Shown: piece after piece, positions 49,737 to 63,600 of the stretch
Layout of the letters: the number at the start of each line of letters is the position of its first letter
Position numbering within the stretch: position 1 is the first letter of the stretch
Assembly (NCBI GenBank): GCA_947568835.1
Contig: OX387604.1
Span: 14,475,076 to 14,539,075, forward strand
DNA: 64,000 nt
Source: Protonemura montana
Lineage: Eukaryota; Arthropoda; Insecta; Plecoptera; Nemouridae
Direction: 5' to 3'
The notes under the pieces: generated by a model
The model's database searches: none
What the model was told of the DNA's origin: nothing
Seen by the model: the letters and a program-made list of their open reading frames with translations, nothing else
Position numbers and translations under genes: made by a program

Positions 49737-52700
49737 GATCAAACTTGCAAACTAGTCTGCAAAGACTGTTCTAATGACTCTCACAATGGAATTTGAAAAA
49801 TGAGTAGCAACGTTCTTATTTAATTAGTAGAATTTAATCCGTTAAGTGCAGGTATTAATCTCTGTGCTTGTAATAACACACAGCGGCCGGTGGCGTGGAT
49901 TTATTGGAGGCTGGTAATCAAGATCTACCTAGGACTCTCAGAGGAAACAGCGCCGTAGCCGACGCCGTAGTTTTCATCCATGCTATGAGCTCTGGCCCTA
50001 CCCGCCTGCCTACAATCTTTATCAGTTATCTTATTCGAAACCGAGAGAAATTAGATTCCACGCTTAAAGGAAATGCACCAAATATTCCGTGCAGATTAGG
50101 TGATTCTCTCGGGCCTTACATGAAGGATCACCATTTTATCATATTCCAGCATCACCGCTGAAAATTTTACCAGCATGCTAATACCAAAGGTATCAAATGG
50201 GCAAACAATTTCGTTGCTTGCGCTATATGTTCTCTTTTTTTGGTATTGTACTGCTGTGAATGGATAATTGCGTGCTTAATCTAATCTATAGTCTAACTTG
50301 TCTAGGTTGAATTATTCCGAAATGGATTCTGATTCGAAAATTGTGATGACTTGATAATTTCGGTTGTGTCAGCTTGTGAAAAAAGAGAACACGCAATTGA
50401 AACACAATTCTACAATTCGATAGCTTTTGATGTGGTACGAGGCAATAGATGAGGTGCACTTGTACTTGGCTGATTTGGGCAATTAGCGCCTTTACGAACG
50501 GCGCAGAGGCATAGGCAGGCACCAAAAGCTGAAACAAATTTAAAAAAATTACAGGAGCCTAATATTAACGAGAATTGACCAGTAAACAAACGCGATAACA
50601 CACAAAAATTGCCCTATAGCAGCTGGACAGAGTTCATAGAAAAGAGTAGCACCGTAAGGAAGACAGTTCTGTGTCTATCTTCGCTTTCCAAGTTTTCTCC
50701 CCTTACACCTCGTTTATTCAGATGTCATTGTTTCACATGCGATGCTGTTGTTTCACCAGCCTGCTCCTAGTCCTTAGAGGCAACAAGCCCAGAAGGCTGC
50801 CCCAGTCACGAAGACGATGACAAACAACACACGGAGATTAATTCTTTTGCCTTTACCATCTGTGTTTGAATTATGATTTGCATATTTATAACGAGAGAGC
50901 CTTCATTGCGCTACGTGCCCTCAATTACGGCATGTCTGCTGATTTTTCTAAATATAACATGCTTTCGGAAAATACTTCCGGAGTTGTGACGACATTTCAG
51001 AGCGGCACTGTCGTTCAACGAAACAGCCAAGCGAAACGTAACATTGTACCATCGAGTTTCCAATGGTTGTACACCATTACAAGACTCGAAACGTATTCGC
51101 CTTACTCGACCTTAAAACGTATAGAACCGAACCGTGCTAGTTGCGTTCCTGTAATCGTTGTCTGATTTCGCTCTGACTGCTCTCTGATTGGTAATAATTA
51201 CTCAGCGGCAAGTGGTCCCGTCGGGAAAACCCAGATTGGTGTAAGTGAGGGTGGTTTGATGGGGGTTGGGGAGTGGGGAGTGGGAGTGTGGAGGGGGGGG
51301 GGGGAGGGTTAGAAGGTGCAGGGTAGGTGGAAGGGGGACTGTTTGAAATTACTCTTGATTGAATTTCACGAGCAGATTAATATTGTTGTATGTACAGTGT
51401 CAAGTGTAAAGCGACATGCAGACTATAGTGCCATCTACATTTCGCGAAACGCTCCAAAACGTTGTTCCGTAAAGAGCAGTGTGCGTACTTCATCAGTTTA
51501 CAACAGTGAATCTCTACTGCTACTCATCTCATCTGATTAATGATTGAAGCTCACCGACAGTCGAGACTGTTTAATCATCTCACACTCAGCGACCGCCAGA
51601 CAACCGCTACTAAACCCACACACCTGCTAAAATAACATCATCATTTCTAGCCGTTTTTGAATCGTTTGAACGGACCAGGACGATGGGGCTCATAACCCCC
51701 AGGGACTGCATGTTTGGTCAACAAGCAGTCAATGCACCGCAACAGTTGCATTTTAATTAATTGTGTTCTTTTAGTCGGACTAATCGTGGATATACCTGAT
51801 TATTGTTGATCGTTAATTGATTGAAAGATAATTAATCTACAGGCGCCATACCGTGCTTCTCATGTATATTTAGGTATGATATTATAGGGGAGGTGGGGGA
51901 TGTTTGAATTAATAAAGAAAAACTCGAACAAGTTAACATACATGAGCCTTCAGGCTGAGCGTAACAAAATGTGCTCTAAGGTGAGTAACTTACATTGTGA
52001 ATTATTGATAAGAAACAAGCCGGTGCACTAGCGATTATTCAAGTCAGAGAGCACGGCCCAGGCCGGCCCAAAACGGCTCAAGCCGACTCGTTTTCATTTG
52101 CCTCCCGTCATCTGCATAGTACAGCTGATGTACGGTATAAATAATTTTTAATATCGTGTTTCGTTAAATTTCACAGAATGTGATTCAAATGTTCTATAAA
52201 TTAGGCCCGCATTAATCATTTTATAATATCTTGAAAAAGACAGAGACATTTATTCCGAATTTATCTCTCTGTTTGCATTTCCGAAAAGGAAATTAAACCT
52301 GACACGTGTATTATTTGAATGTGCGAAAGCGAGAGAACGGGGTGAAAAGGGTTGGGTGAGGTTGAGTGGGGAGATCGACTCATCAGAGCTGGTCATGATT
52401 CACGGTAATGGGTCTTGACTGACTCGCCTGTTGACCGTTGGCCGGCCCGAGCCGGGACAGTCGCCGGTACCAGCACCGGCGCCGCGGCACTGTTTCGATC
52501 ATAGCAAACGGAATATTTTACCCCGTCAAGAGATCTATCACTAAAAGTTATTGCATATAGTGCAGAGTCCTTCGCAATTGAGATTGCAGCTATCACATTG
52601 AAATATCACCAATTCCATATTCCGCTCGGTCTCCCGAGAGAAATAAAGAAGATTTACCTCTGCAGATTTTGGCAGGCCATCATCGGCTTCGTGTCAGAAG

Positions 52701-52954
52701 AGCTGCTATTTGCCTACATTGTTATTTGTGTGTCATAGATATGTATTTATAGTGTTCGCATTGTTTCTTCTACGTTTGTGGTGTGTGTAGAATTGAACAA
52801 ATTTATCTTTTGCTACACTTAATATTATTTCTGTGAAATGTGAATTCTATGTCTTTTCACTTTTTTGGCCGCGTAAGCTGCAAAGTCCCGTACCTGCTGG
52901 GGATCGAAAATGAATGGATTCAAGAGACGGCCGAGACGGTGACAAGGAAGATAG

Positions 52955-53032
52955 CGTGCCTCCAGGATCGAACCTGGTACTTCCCCAACGCAAGGCGAAG
53001 GGGCCTACCACTATCTAAGTCCGGACTTGCAT
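52955..53032 (-). other. tRNA-like sequence (degenerate; possible tRNA-derived SINE head)
   Basis: On the minus strand there is an A-box-like TTAGATAGTGGTAGG and, about 40 nt later, a B-box-like CCAGGTTCGATCCTGG. The T arm forms a perfect 5-bp stem but the loop is one base short, and the anticodon arm is irregular, so it is not a functional tRNA. Confidence 0.3.
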
Positions 53033-54547
53033 AGCCATATACAGTAACGAACATAATTCAACAATGATAAAAAATAGTGTTAAGAATCTGACAGAAAGAA
53101 ACTCATTAGTATGAGATAAAAAAAGTGATAGAAAACCGCTACCTCTTTCTTGTTCCATGTTATTGCCATGTCAAACATCCCTAAGCCACAGCTAATCAAT
53201 TGTATAATCAATAAATAAGCGTAGCAAATGTGGTACATCCCAGCATAGTCTAAAGACAAGACACTCATGTAATCATCACCCATGTCTCATCTCTGACATC
53301 GTCCGTTTCTTGAACATAGGTCAGCGCCGCCGACAAGCTCGCAGAAATCTTGCCCTGGTTGATCGAGTAAGCATTGTACGCAATCCGGCGGAAAGCGGAA
53401 ATAGGTGCACAATCCCATCATTCAAATAATAATTGGAGATTTGCCTCGGTCTTCGACAAGGGCCTGTTGTGTCGGGCGAACTGTGGGGGATGGGGACAGA
53501 GGAGTGGACGCGAACATTTCTCACTTTGTGTCAGCCTGACCAACAAAGCCATTACTGATTGAAATAGTAAATAAATTTTGACACACCGTTTCATCGTTTG
53601 CAACATGTGCTGAACGAAGGGCAAAAAAGGTGAGCACATGTGTTTGAATTTATTTAGTAAAACATGTTGGAAAGTATGAGTGTAAATGATTGCAGTCTGG
53701 CTTCACCGGCTTCACCGGCTTCACCGGCTCCGCTGTGGGAAGCTGTACCATGGGGCAAGCAATCAATTGGAGCTCCACTGCTACTGCAACGAGCATCTGA
53801 CGGGCCGGACCGGTCGCTTGGATTGGAATTGGGACCGGGGTGTAACCAACGAATGTTCGAAATAGATGAGGGGGGGTAAAGGGGGACGTATTCAATACCT
53901 CCTGGTCGAGCATAACGTATAGGTCATGGAATTAACAAAGTCATGCTGAGCTACAGAATAAAATCATTTTGGTAAAAATTGTTTCTCTCAATAACGATAG
54001 AATCCATGCTGTGACATGAAAACTATATTGTTTCGTGGAAGTCCTGTCGCATGTTTTCAATAGTTTTATGTTGTTAACTTTTTATGTGACCCCGTTGGTT
54101 TCATAGAAATATAACATAGGCAATATTATTAATCGTTGTTCAAAACTTGCAATACAACTTTGTGGAACTCTTTTCCTCTCGCCTGGTGGAATAGAGACAT
54201 TTCCTTGCATCCTAGCTCACCGGAAAATTTGTCGTGGCTGAGTACACACAATATTTCTCGCGTCCACATCGCTTTTCCAGGCTTGGTTGAAGAGCCGCTT
54301 TTCGTGGAGGTACCAGGAAATTTAGATCATCAAAGGCAAACCATCAAGCAAACCAAATCATCAAGAGAGAGAGATAGAGAGAGAGTTGAGTTGAGTTGAG
54401 TTTAAAGACCAGTACATTTTTTTACAACACAAAACGGTTACAATATGGTTTCACCTTTGTGAATTATACAGTGTTATGGTTTACATCAAATCAAATCAAC
54501 AATTTTCTTTTTTTTTGCATAATATTATAAGAAATACAGTTCAAATG

Positions 54548-54553
54548 AGAGAG

Positions 54554-54599
<46 letters not shown>
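54548..54599. repeat. GA dinucleotide microsatellite
   Basis: Nearly pure GA repeat of about 50 bases, with a few interruptions at the start. Confidence 0.95.
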
Positions 54600-54600
<1 letters not shown>

Positions 54601-55177
54601 GTATTAGAACCCGATATACGCAATTTGTAACTATGTTAGATTCCAGTACGGCAAGCGCAAGCCTTGATTGTCACGTGGTCGATTCCTAAGCCCGACAGTG
54701 CTATACAGGTTTAGCTTCATCCCCTGTCCATTATCACACTCTATTATCATTATAGCCATAGCTGTGGAACGGACACGTTAGCGGGTCCCGAGCGAATGAT
54801 GAATAACATTATCACATAAAGCAAATCTAATATTATCAGCAAATCTCCTCAATAGCGTTTGCTTGTATGCCATTGTTGTGTAAACTAGTTCCACACCGAC
54901 TATAGGCGAGTGGTCTAAAGCTAAGCCTGTGTCCAATTTGTGTATTTTCTTTGGCAGATAAGTAATTGTTGACTTCAGTCATTTCCTCTGGCAATTTGCT
55001 GTCCCTGGAAAGTTGGTCTGTGAGTTTCTCTGCAAAACAAAGTAACAATGCTCGTGCGATCAGATTAGGACCTGTAGGGAATGATGGTGAGAGGTTTATA
55101 GCAAAACTATCGTTTCTCAAAATAGTTTAGAATTTTTTTTTTTTGTGTAGCAAATCTTGTGAAGTAATATTTTTTAG

Positions 55178-55828
55178 CACTCACTTGTACTGGTTAGTAC
55201 TCGCTTGCACCAATTTGTACCGGGTTCTACCGGGTTATACTGGCTTGCACTGAGTTGCACTGAGTTGCACTGAGTTGCACTGGGTTGCACTGGGTTGCAC
55301 TGGGTTGCACTGGGTTGTACTGAGTTGTACTGAGTTGCACTGAGTTGCACTGGGTTGTACTGGGTTGTACTGGGTTGCACTGGGTTGCACTGGGTTGCAC
55401 TGGGCTGTACTGGGTTGCACTGAGTTGCACTGGGTTGTACTGGGTTTTACTGGGTTGTATTGGGTTGTACTGGGTCGCACTGAGTTGCACTGGGTTGCAC
55501 TGGGTTGCACTGGGTTGCACTGGGTTGTACTGGGTTTCACTGGGTTTCACTGGGTTTCACTAGGTTGTACTGGGTTGCACTGGGTTTCACTGGGTTGCAC
55601 TGGGTTTCACTGGGTTGTACTGGGTTGCACTGGGTTTCACTAGGTTGCACTGGGTTTCACTGGGTTGTACTGGGTTGCACTGGGTTTCACTGGGTTGTAC
55701 TGGGTTGTACCGGGTTACACCTGGTTGCACTGGGTTGCACTGGGTTGCACTGGCTTGCACTGGCTTGCACCGGATCGCACCGGTTTATACTGGCTTGCAC
55801 CAGGTTGCACCGGGTTTCATCGGATTGA
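55178..55828. repeat. 650-bp minisatellite of a 10-bp unit
   Basis: About 65 tandem copies of TTGCACTGGG with variants (TTGTACTGGG, TTTCACTGGG, TTGCACTGAG), more degenerate at both ends. Because the unit is 10 bp, each reading frame cycles through all phases every 30 bp, and frames on both strands stay open. The predicted repetitive peptides (LGCTGLHWVA on plus, QCNPVQPSAT on minus) resemble nothing known and have no start or splice context. Confidence 0.97.
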
Positions 55829-57015
55829 AGCACCGCGGGTTCCGTTGCAAAGGGATGTCGCGGTAAATTAATCGAAATGCAAATTAAATTGGCGGCCTCG
55901 CGAAAGAGATGAGCTGTGAGTTAAATTGAGATGTTTGTAGAAAGGGGAAGTCAATATTAGCATAAGAGTCTCAGCAGTCTCAAGTCCGGATATCTGGGGG
56001 ACTAATTCCTCCGTAACGGCCGCCCAGCACTACCCAACTAAGAGCAGCAAACTGCGATTTGAAGCACACCCAGCACCATCCTCACACTCTCTTCCGCCAG
56101 TGGCTCTGTCCAAACATATATCTGTCTGGCTAGATTTTATAATTATTTTCTTACTTGTAAGCCATCAATCCTGTCGCCATCACGGAAAAGATTCACAACT
56201 CTAATATGGATTGAGTGACGTTCGTTAAATTCACTGAGTATTCCCTTCCTCTACAAAGGTAGATGGTGTAGTGGGAAATCATACGAATTCATACTCACTG
56301 TCATGCACTCGTGGTTTACGCCACTAAACCGGAAGTGATTCATGGAAAGAGTTTATAGGTACTAACTTCCCTTTTGGCAGCGACGTGTAGTTGGGAGTGG
56401 GAATGGGGTTGGGACGGCGACAGCGACGGCGACGGCAGAGGAGGTAGTAGGTAGGCACATTGTTTTCACGATTCAGCTAGAGCGTATTATGCTCCAAGTG
56501 TTTCGTCGAGTGGATGATTCATTTCCCTGCTGTCGCTGCAGCGGCTAGTCGTGGACCGTGGTCAGGCGTGTAGGTACATAATAGCCGAATCCACCAGTAA
56601 CGCCTGTCCAACCGGCCCGAAAGGTCTGTGCGGCCCAGTTCGGCCCAGTTCAGTCCAGTCCAGTCCAGTCCAACCATCCAAAGCCTATAGAGTAAAGCCC
56701 CACTTTCACAGACAACTCATCCGTGAAATATGCTCGTCAACAGGATGTGGAAATCAAAGTAACACACATCCTTTCACAACACACACTACCCCAAACGGGG
56801 AAGGCGGAAAATCTGCATGAAATGGCCGAACAGAGCGCAGCTATCAAACAGCGCATGGGTGCTCGCAGTTACACGCAGGTGCTCAAGGGCTCAGGTGACA
56901 GTCATCTGTACTCTGTGAAGCATTTCCTTGAAAATACGCCAGCAACTGATAGAGGAAACATTCAGTGTTTTCCGGGCGAATACCGTTTGGTCCAGCACAT
57001 TGGGGGATGTTGGGA

Positions 57016-57033
57016 GGGGGGGGGGGGGGGGGG
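57016..57033. repeat. Poly-G run of 18
   Basis: Uninterrupted G homopolymer in intergenic sequence. Confidence 0.95.
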
Positions 57034-57271
57034 TGATCTCCGAGAGCCAAGGACGATTACTAGGGGCGAGGGAGGGGAACGCTGGGTCCGGGACTTGGGA
57101 CAGGGTGGGTCACACGCGGCTTGTCCGGTAGCGAGTCACTTTTCACGCGCCGTCAGGGACCGTTTGCTAGCTTTTACTTTTAACAACAGTTGTGGTGTGT
57201 GATAGTGCCAGGGTTGCGGAGTGAGAAGGGGTGGGCAGGAGAGGGGAGGGGGGGAGGCGACGCTAGTAAGG

Positions 57272-57328
57272 GTGGTGTGTGTGTGTGTGTGTGTGTATGT
57301 GTTTGTAGGTGTGTGTGTGTGTGTGTGT
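57272..57328. repeat. GT dinucleotide microsatellite
   Basis: Two pure GT tracts separated by ATGTGTTTGTAG. Confidence 0.95.
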
Positions 57329-57609
57329 ATTCGACTGCAGCTACGAGCGAAAACTTAAATCATTAACTGTTCTCTAATTAGTAAACCGCTTTAGCCATGC
57401 TACGCTAAAGGACACAGTCACCCTCACATTCGCATTCGCGTTCGCACACAGTACCCAAGTTAGTTTCATTCGCGTAGTTTAAAAACTCTCATTTCGCGAA
57501 ATGAAGTTGATAAACAAAATGTGCTTTTCTAACGAGGTTTGCACACCTCGGTTTCACTGTGCATCCAGCAGATCCAACTAGCTAATTCAATGAACGTCAC
57601 CAGACGGGC

Positions 57610-57651
57610 TGGGGTTGGGGTTGGGGTTGGGGTTGGGATTGGGGTTGGGGG
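57610..57651. repeat. GGGGTT hexanucleotide array
   Basis: About six to seven copies of GGGGTT with one variant (GGGATT). This equals a ciliate-type telomere unit and could fold as a G-quadruplex; here it is interstitial. Confidence 0.9.
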
Positions 57652-60600
57652 CTTGGGCTCAGGGCGTGGGGTTTGGGGGTTGCAAAGGAGGGGGCGACTG
57701 TCTCACACTCGACGCTTCCATCGCGAGCTTCCGGCTGCAATTTCATCATTAGCCATAGGTTTGGCTAGGAGATCAATAACTGGCTCTGAATGAAATACAA
57801 TTAACAAATGCTAATTATGCTTTTGGTCTAACGGGTTTCAAAAGCAATGAGAGAAAATTAGCGTACGGTTAGCAAACGGCTGGAGACGCACAGCAGTTTG
57901 TGGCCATTTCATGACAGAACTGACATTGCTGGACGTCGAGTTTAATGCTAGTTTACATTTTGAACACGGTAACCTAGAACTTCGCCGCCGCTTTACCCAC
58001 CAATTCCACTCCACAACCCGGCTATCACCACGCGATTTACGTAAACGATGGTTTGCTTGATTCGAAATTATTTAAATAAGATCTTATTTGAAACTTGAAA
58101 GTATTATTCATTCAAACCACACACTTTTTCGATGCTGCCGGAATAGACTAGATATCAGAAACGGATGAGAGGACGCCGCAAATTCCCAAGACGCCTTTCT
58201 AACAATCTTTCTTGAATTTTCCGCGATTGGGTCTTCATCAATTGTGATTAGAATTGCTAATTTGCAAACGAGACTCCCCCTTCTCCCCATCCTCTCACAA
58301 GCACCAGCAGCAGCGACTTCTTATTTTTCTTCTCCCTCTTCATCATCATCTGTCCTTCCTTCTATCCTTATCTACTCCTTTACTTCCTTACATTTCCACC
58401 TTATATTTTGGCTCGCAGCTTCCTTGCTTCGAACACGGGCCGAAACGCGCGTTACGGTCACGTTCATTTAGTATTCCTCTAGCAAAACGAGCCTGCTGAT
58501 GTGAAAATGTCCAATTCACTTGCCAATCCGGCCGGCTGGTATTGCAACCGCCAGTTAGAAGTCCGACCGGAAAGAATTCAGAGCAGTGACAGCTAAAACT
58601 CGCTATTTCTTTATACTCTCCAGCTTGCGGTTGGCATCGGGGAGTAGAGAACGACACCGCCGAATCTGCAAAGCACAGTACATGCCACAAACCCACGATG
58701 CCTGCTTGCTTGTAATACTCTATACTCCAAGACAGTTATCTTCGATAAGCATCCCCCCAGAGGAAATTACTTGCTTTGTCAACCCTATGTAAAGAAGTTC
58801 GCATCGAACGAGCTGCTTTTCAAAATATCCATACAAAGACTTAAAAATCTACAAGAAAGATACATACACCAAACGATTGTATTTTAAATATTAGCTAGTA
58901 CATTTTCAGTCAGATAGGAGTTGTTCTGTGTGGTACGAATTGGTTGAAAGATCAAAGTACTCAACAAAACGCTCGCGCGTTTGTGTTGGGGAAAAAGCAA
59001 TCGAAAAAAAAAACAATTCTATTCAGCTGGCGATTCTACTCGAGTACACGTGAGTTAATTTGTCCAAACAGTAACATTTTGTTTTTCGCTTTGCGACGAA
59101 TTTTTCGTCTAGACGTTAGAATTGGAGTGATCCGTCCTGTGGGCCGAAATGCTGCACGCGGGTGCACACTCTGCTGGTGTACACCATTGCACTCAACAGA
59201 ACAGGCGTGCGAAGTGCCTACTCTTTGTGGATGGTAGAAAAATTGTAAGCAGTGAAACCTGTCCGCGTACCGCCAGTCTCCACCAAACGGCCGAGGGGGC
59301 TGTTCATCCCACAGATGCATAGCATTAAATTAACTAACACTGAGAACAACAGACGATGTAATAACAGACTATGTTATTCGCAAGTGAAAAGCATACACCC
59401 ACCAGTTTCTTTATGGACGTCTTTCTTTACAACCTCTTTGTTTTCCTTGGGTAGCCTCAGCTTTACTCCCACTCTTTCACCGGTTACTTCACCTGATATC
59501 TTCTCATTAGAGACACACCATAAATTAAGGCAGCGTCTTGTAAGATGGTTCAGTTATTATGATATTAATTTTTATCGCGGTAGATGTCGCCATACAATTT
59601 ATTTAGATGGGAAATTGGCACGTGTTTTTCTAAAAAGGGTGGAAATTAATTTGAATCATTATCATTTTGTTAATAATTTTGATTTTTTTTACTGATGTTT
59701 TGCAGTTATAAAATCTATGATATCTATATTAAATAGATTGAAAAAAATGTTTTTTTTATTTTATTTTTTTCTTCTAAGATGATTTTGTACGGAGACACTA
59801 GTCGCTATCATTTATTATCGTTATCACCACAAAGGCCCACGACTAATTACAAAGGAATAATTTATGTATGATAATAAAGAGGAAGCTTCTGGTAAAGCGA
59901 GGATAGCTACATGCACAGAGAATACACAAAAGCAAAACTTCTTCTCTGGCTGAGAAAGAAGTTTGCCGGAAATTAAAGAGCATCTGCATTTTGGCCACAT
60001 GTAGCCTTGGAAGTTTGGAGAGGTGAAAACTGAAAACAGGAGCGGGAAAGATTACCTAACCGCTTGAATTAAAATGTCTTGCGATCAAGTAGATGAAAGG
60101 ATTACGTCTTTAGCTTGGCGAGGACAAGCAGCACAGCGTATAAAATTGTACCTTCTGAAGAAAATAAATATCAGGGGTTCCCGTTTTAACTAATATGTCT
60201 CACTTCCCGAATTAATCCGTTTATGATTGTGACGAAAATATCAAGTCTCTTTAATCACGGATATATTATAATATGTAAGGTGTAGTATAGCGAAAGGCTT
60301 GCCCAATTTACAAAGTTATTCATCTCATGTTGCTTGAGGCATCCTAGCTGAAGAAAAAAACTTACTAAATATTGATCTTGGCTTGAAGTTAGTTTAGCTA
60401 ATTTACTAACCCTTAATTCTGAGCTTGATAAATGAAATGGTTGGCCTCAGGCGATGATTCAAGCCATTTGCAGTATATTTTTGAGATGTGTGTTATGGAA
60501 GTGATGAAAGTACGTTTAATGCGATACTTTTTTTACGATTCAATTATTATTATTTATATTTTTTTCAAAGTGATGACGATAAGAACAAAAGAGTTAGTTG

Positions 60601-63600
60601 TATTCTAACTTTCAACTATTTGTCGTGTTAATGTTGTGTGCAACTTCTATTTTAACAGACCCTGGCACTCTTAGGCTGAAACGACACGTCTAAGGTGCTT
60701 TCCATCGCGGAAAATGTAAATTCACCATATTTGAAAGTCATGAATTTCCCTTATCTCAACTCTTGCGGTTTTTCCAGTTAATGCAGTCGGTCTGACTTCG
60801 CGGCATAGGTGCTGCTTTGACGTTGTATGTAAGAAAAGTTAAAAAAGACATTAACTCAGAGTTTAAAAACTATTTTTGCTGTAAATGAGAATCGAAACAA
60901 ATATTCAGCACACAACTATAAATATTTTTTAAAGATTCTACAACGTTCAACTTTTAGGGATGACACTGATGCAAGTTTTCTTTGAAAATAATCGTAATCA
61001 CGTTCTCGTTTCCTTACTTTCAAAGGAAAATACACTTAAAAGAAAAAAAGCATTGGCAAATCCTTTTCAACTCATAAGCGCTGTGACGTTTAAATTGATC
61101 ATTTTCAAAAGCTCGCCTGTTTGCCATACCCACAAGCTCCCCATAATTCACTTCCCCTTTGTGAAAATATGTACGTTTTGAAGAAAACACTTTCTTAATT
61201 AAGTTCGTGCAAAGCAAACATTTGAATCAGTGTTGAAAACATAAATTATTTATCAGTTGCGGCATAGCCGTGTGCTGTGGGTACGATTTCATTTCGTCAT
61301 ATCACATTCATATTTGATTTGACACTGACACTACAATGTAATAACAATAACTCCTCCCTTGGGGGTCCGAATACCCACAACCTAGTAACCCCTTTGAGCA
61401 TATATTTACACAGCTGCTGCTACTGCTGATGTTGCTGTTGCTGCTACCAGCTAATTGATATAACATGGAAATTACATTTAGCTTTTACATTTTAATGAGC
61501 CGACGTTTTTTGGGAATCAAATTAATTGACAATATCCTAAAAGCATTGCACATATCAAACATCATCAACATTTAATTAAGAACCACTTTTGTTAATTGCC
61601 ATAGTTTTTTCATTAATTCTGTAGCGACTCTTTCAATTGACTTGTAAGCACACATCGACGTAAAATGTTTCCAGAAACTGACTGAGAGGAATTCGATCAT
61701 TTTCAATTACTTTCATTCCACCATATTTTACCACAGCTAAGTGGTTCTTTTAGTCGATGTTGTCGCTTGAGTTCATTTTCCTGCAATCTGGGCACCTGGC
61801 TTTGTAAACATGAGTTAGTCCTTCGTCCCAGTCCAACGTTCAAGTTCTTCAGTATGTACCTTAGCACAACTCCAAAGACTTCAGACCTCCTCAACCAGCA
61901 CAGTATCGTTAAAACTCTCTCTATGATTTTTCTTCAATTCCACAAGCAATGCCATCTCAGAATCACAGATCGTTAAATCAAAACACAAGAGGCAGTATGT
62001 CTCGTCTTGTCAAAACATCTGGCCCGTAAGCCAAGATATGCACCTTCTTTATGAGAGTCTAAAGAAGAGCACAGACGGGAGTACCTTCACTTCATTACCC
62101 ATGCAAACGAGCAGACTCAACGGGAGTTAGGCACGCGTGAAACTTAAGGTGTCTGATAATCCACCGGCATCTTCAGAATCTTGTATTGTTCTCCCGAACA
62201 TGAACGTCCCAGACGACATACTCAACACAGCGTCGAGTACCTAGCGCGCAGCAAGCACCTCATAAACGGCCGTGTGAGAAAAGCCGGCCGAAAACTCTCT
62301 CTATATATATATAAACATGTGTTTTGAAAACGGTATCTATTTCTAAAGTGTTTCTCCGTGACTTGAATTGCCTATCCGTATACGCATAGCGTACGTTTAC
62401 AGTTCAATTTGTATTAAACCACTTCTCGGGGGCGAGGGCTAATCCTGCAGAGATGCTCCAGCTACGGAGACGGCGTAGCACGGGAATCTGGAATGGGCTC
62501 AGGGTGGGCTTTGTCGGCGTCAGCGTCGGCGTCGGCATCGCCGGGCGATGAGGCACGTGACCGATCTAGAATGGGTACAGGAAGAACGAGGATCTAGTGA
62601 TTGAGACGGGGCAACCTGCTGATGGGTAGTGGTGTGGTGCTGATGGGAGGGAGGCTAGAGGGGGGCAGGCAAGGGCGAAGGAGGCTGAGAGGATGAGGGG
62701 AAACAATGGCACCCTAACCGAAGATTCTAGAGCGGGGAGATGACGCGAGGCAAGTCTCTTTAAGTTGACACTAAGCTTTGCAACAATCCTTGGCGTGATT
62801 GGATCAGGGAACGAGATGTCATCTAACACGTGTGGTACTTTCCTGGGTGTAGGCACTAGGTATGCGCGGCGTGCACGATTTGGGACCCGAGACGCAACGC
62901 AAATCTAAAATAACTCTGGAGACATCGTTTCAACAGAGAAATACACCTAGCCGACGTCATTGCGCCATTGCAGGTGTACAAATCTTCTGATTGGAATCTG
63001 AAGATGCTATTCGTCTTCGCAGGAGAAAGTCGGCGCGTTTCCTTATAGTACACAAACAAATTGATTACAAAAATTTTTTGTGCCACATTTTTTGTTATCA
63101 TATTTTAGAAACATTGCATAGGACTTGAGATCTTGCAAAAGTGCGTGGTTTAATTTTGTGCAAAAATGTCAAGTTAACATTTGTTTTTCATTTCACTAAA
63201 AAAAAAGAAAAAAAAACAATTGCACAAATCATGCAGAAAAATATCGATGCATGATGATGAAAAAAAGTATATTTGCATAAATCATGTATTATCAATAATA
63301 AATAACAGTGAGGAGCCTCGTACTCTTTCTTATTTCATTATAATTACAGTAGTTTATGCGAGTTCGGTCGATCAATTCCTAACGGTTCTCCACTAATAAA
63401 GCTGATTGAAATCAAATCTGTCCGATGAATGGTTTGAACTTTGAATGCTCTTTATTGTGATTACATCACGAAGTGCACGAAGTGCAGGTAGCGCAATATT
63501 CGTTGGCCACCTTTGGCATGCGTAACCTCCCCCCCCCCCCCCTCTCACCCTCCCTGGACACAAGCAGAACCTAACTTTCATCTCGACATTTAATTAAAAG

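Larger units (their letters stand above)
49388..55170. other. Intergenic region downstream of Dscam; no gene recognised
   Basis: AT-rich sequence with only short unrelated reading frames. It contains a TA microsatellite (49700-49734), poly-G (51293-51304), a GC-rich patch (about 52420-52500), a tRNA-like segment on the minus strand (about 52955-53032), a CTTCACCGG triple repeat (53700-53727) and a GA microsatellite (54548-54599). Confidence 0.6.

Noticed and set aside
55227..55828. Repetitive proteins of about 100 residues from the 10-bp minisatellite
   Set aside because: Open only because a 10-bp unit without stop words cycles through all frames. Both strands are equally open and there is no start context or family match.
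56723..57202. 159-codon plus-strand open frame
   Set aside because: Runs through an 18-base poly-G and other simple sequence; no resemblance to any family.
12561..57328. CRISPR-like regularly spaced repeats
   Set aside because: All repeats seen are contiguous micro- or minisatellites or decayed elements without unique spacers, and the DNA is clearly eukaryotic.
59252..59695. 147-codon plus-strand open frame
   Set aside because: No domain or motif recognised, atypical composition and no consistent splice partners; left as unassigned.
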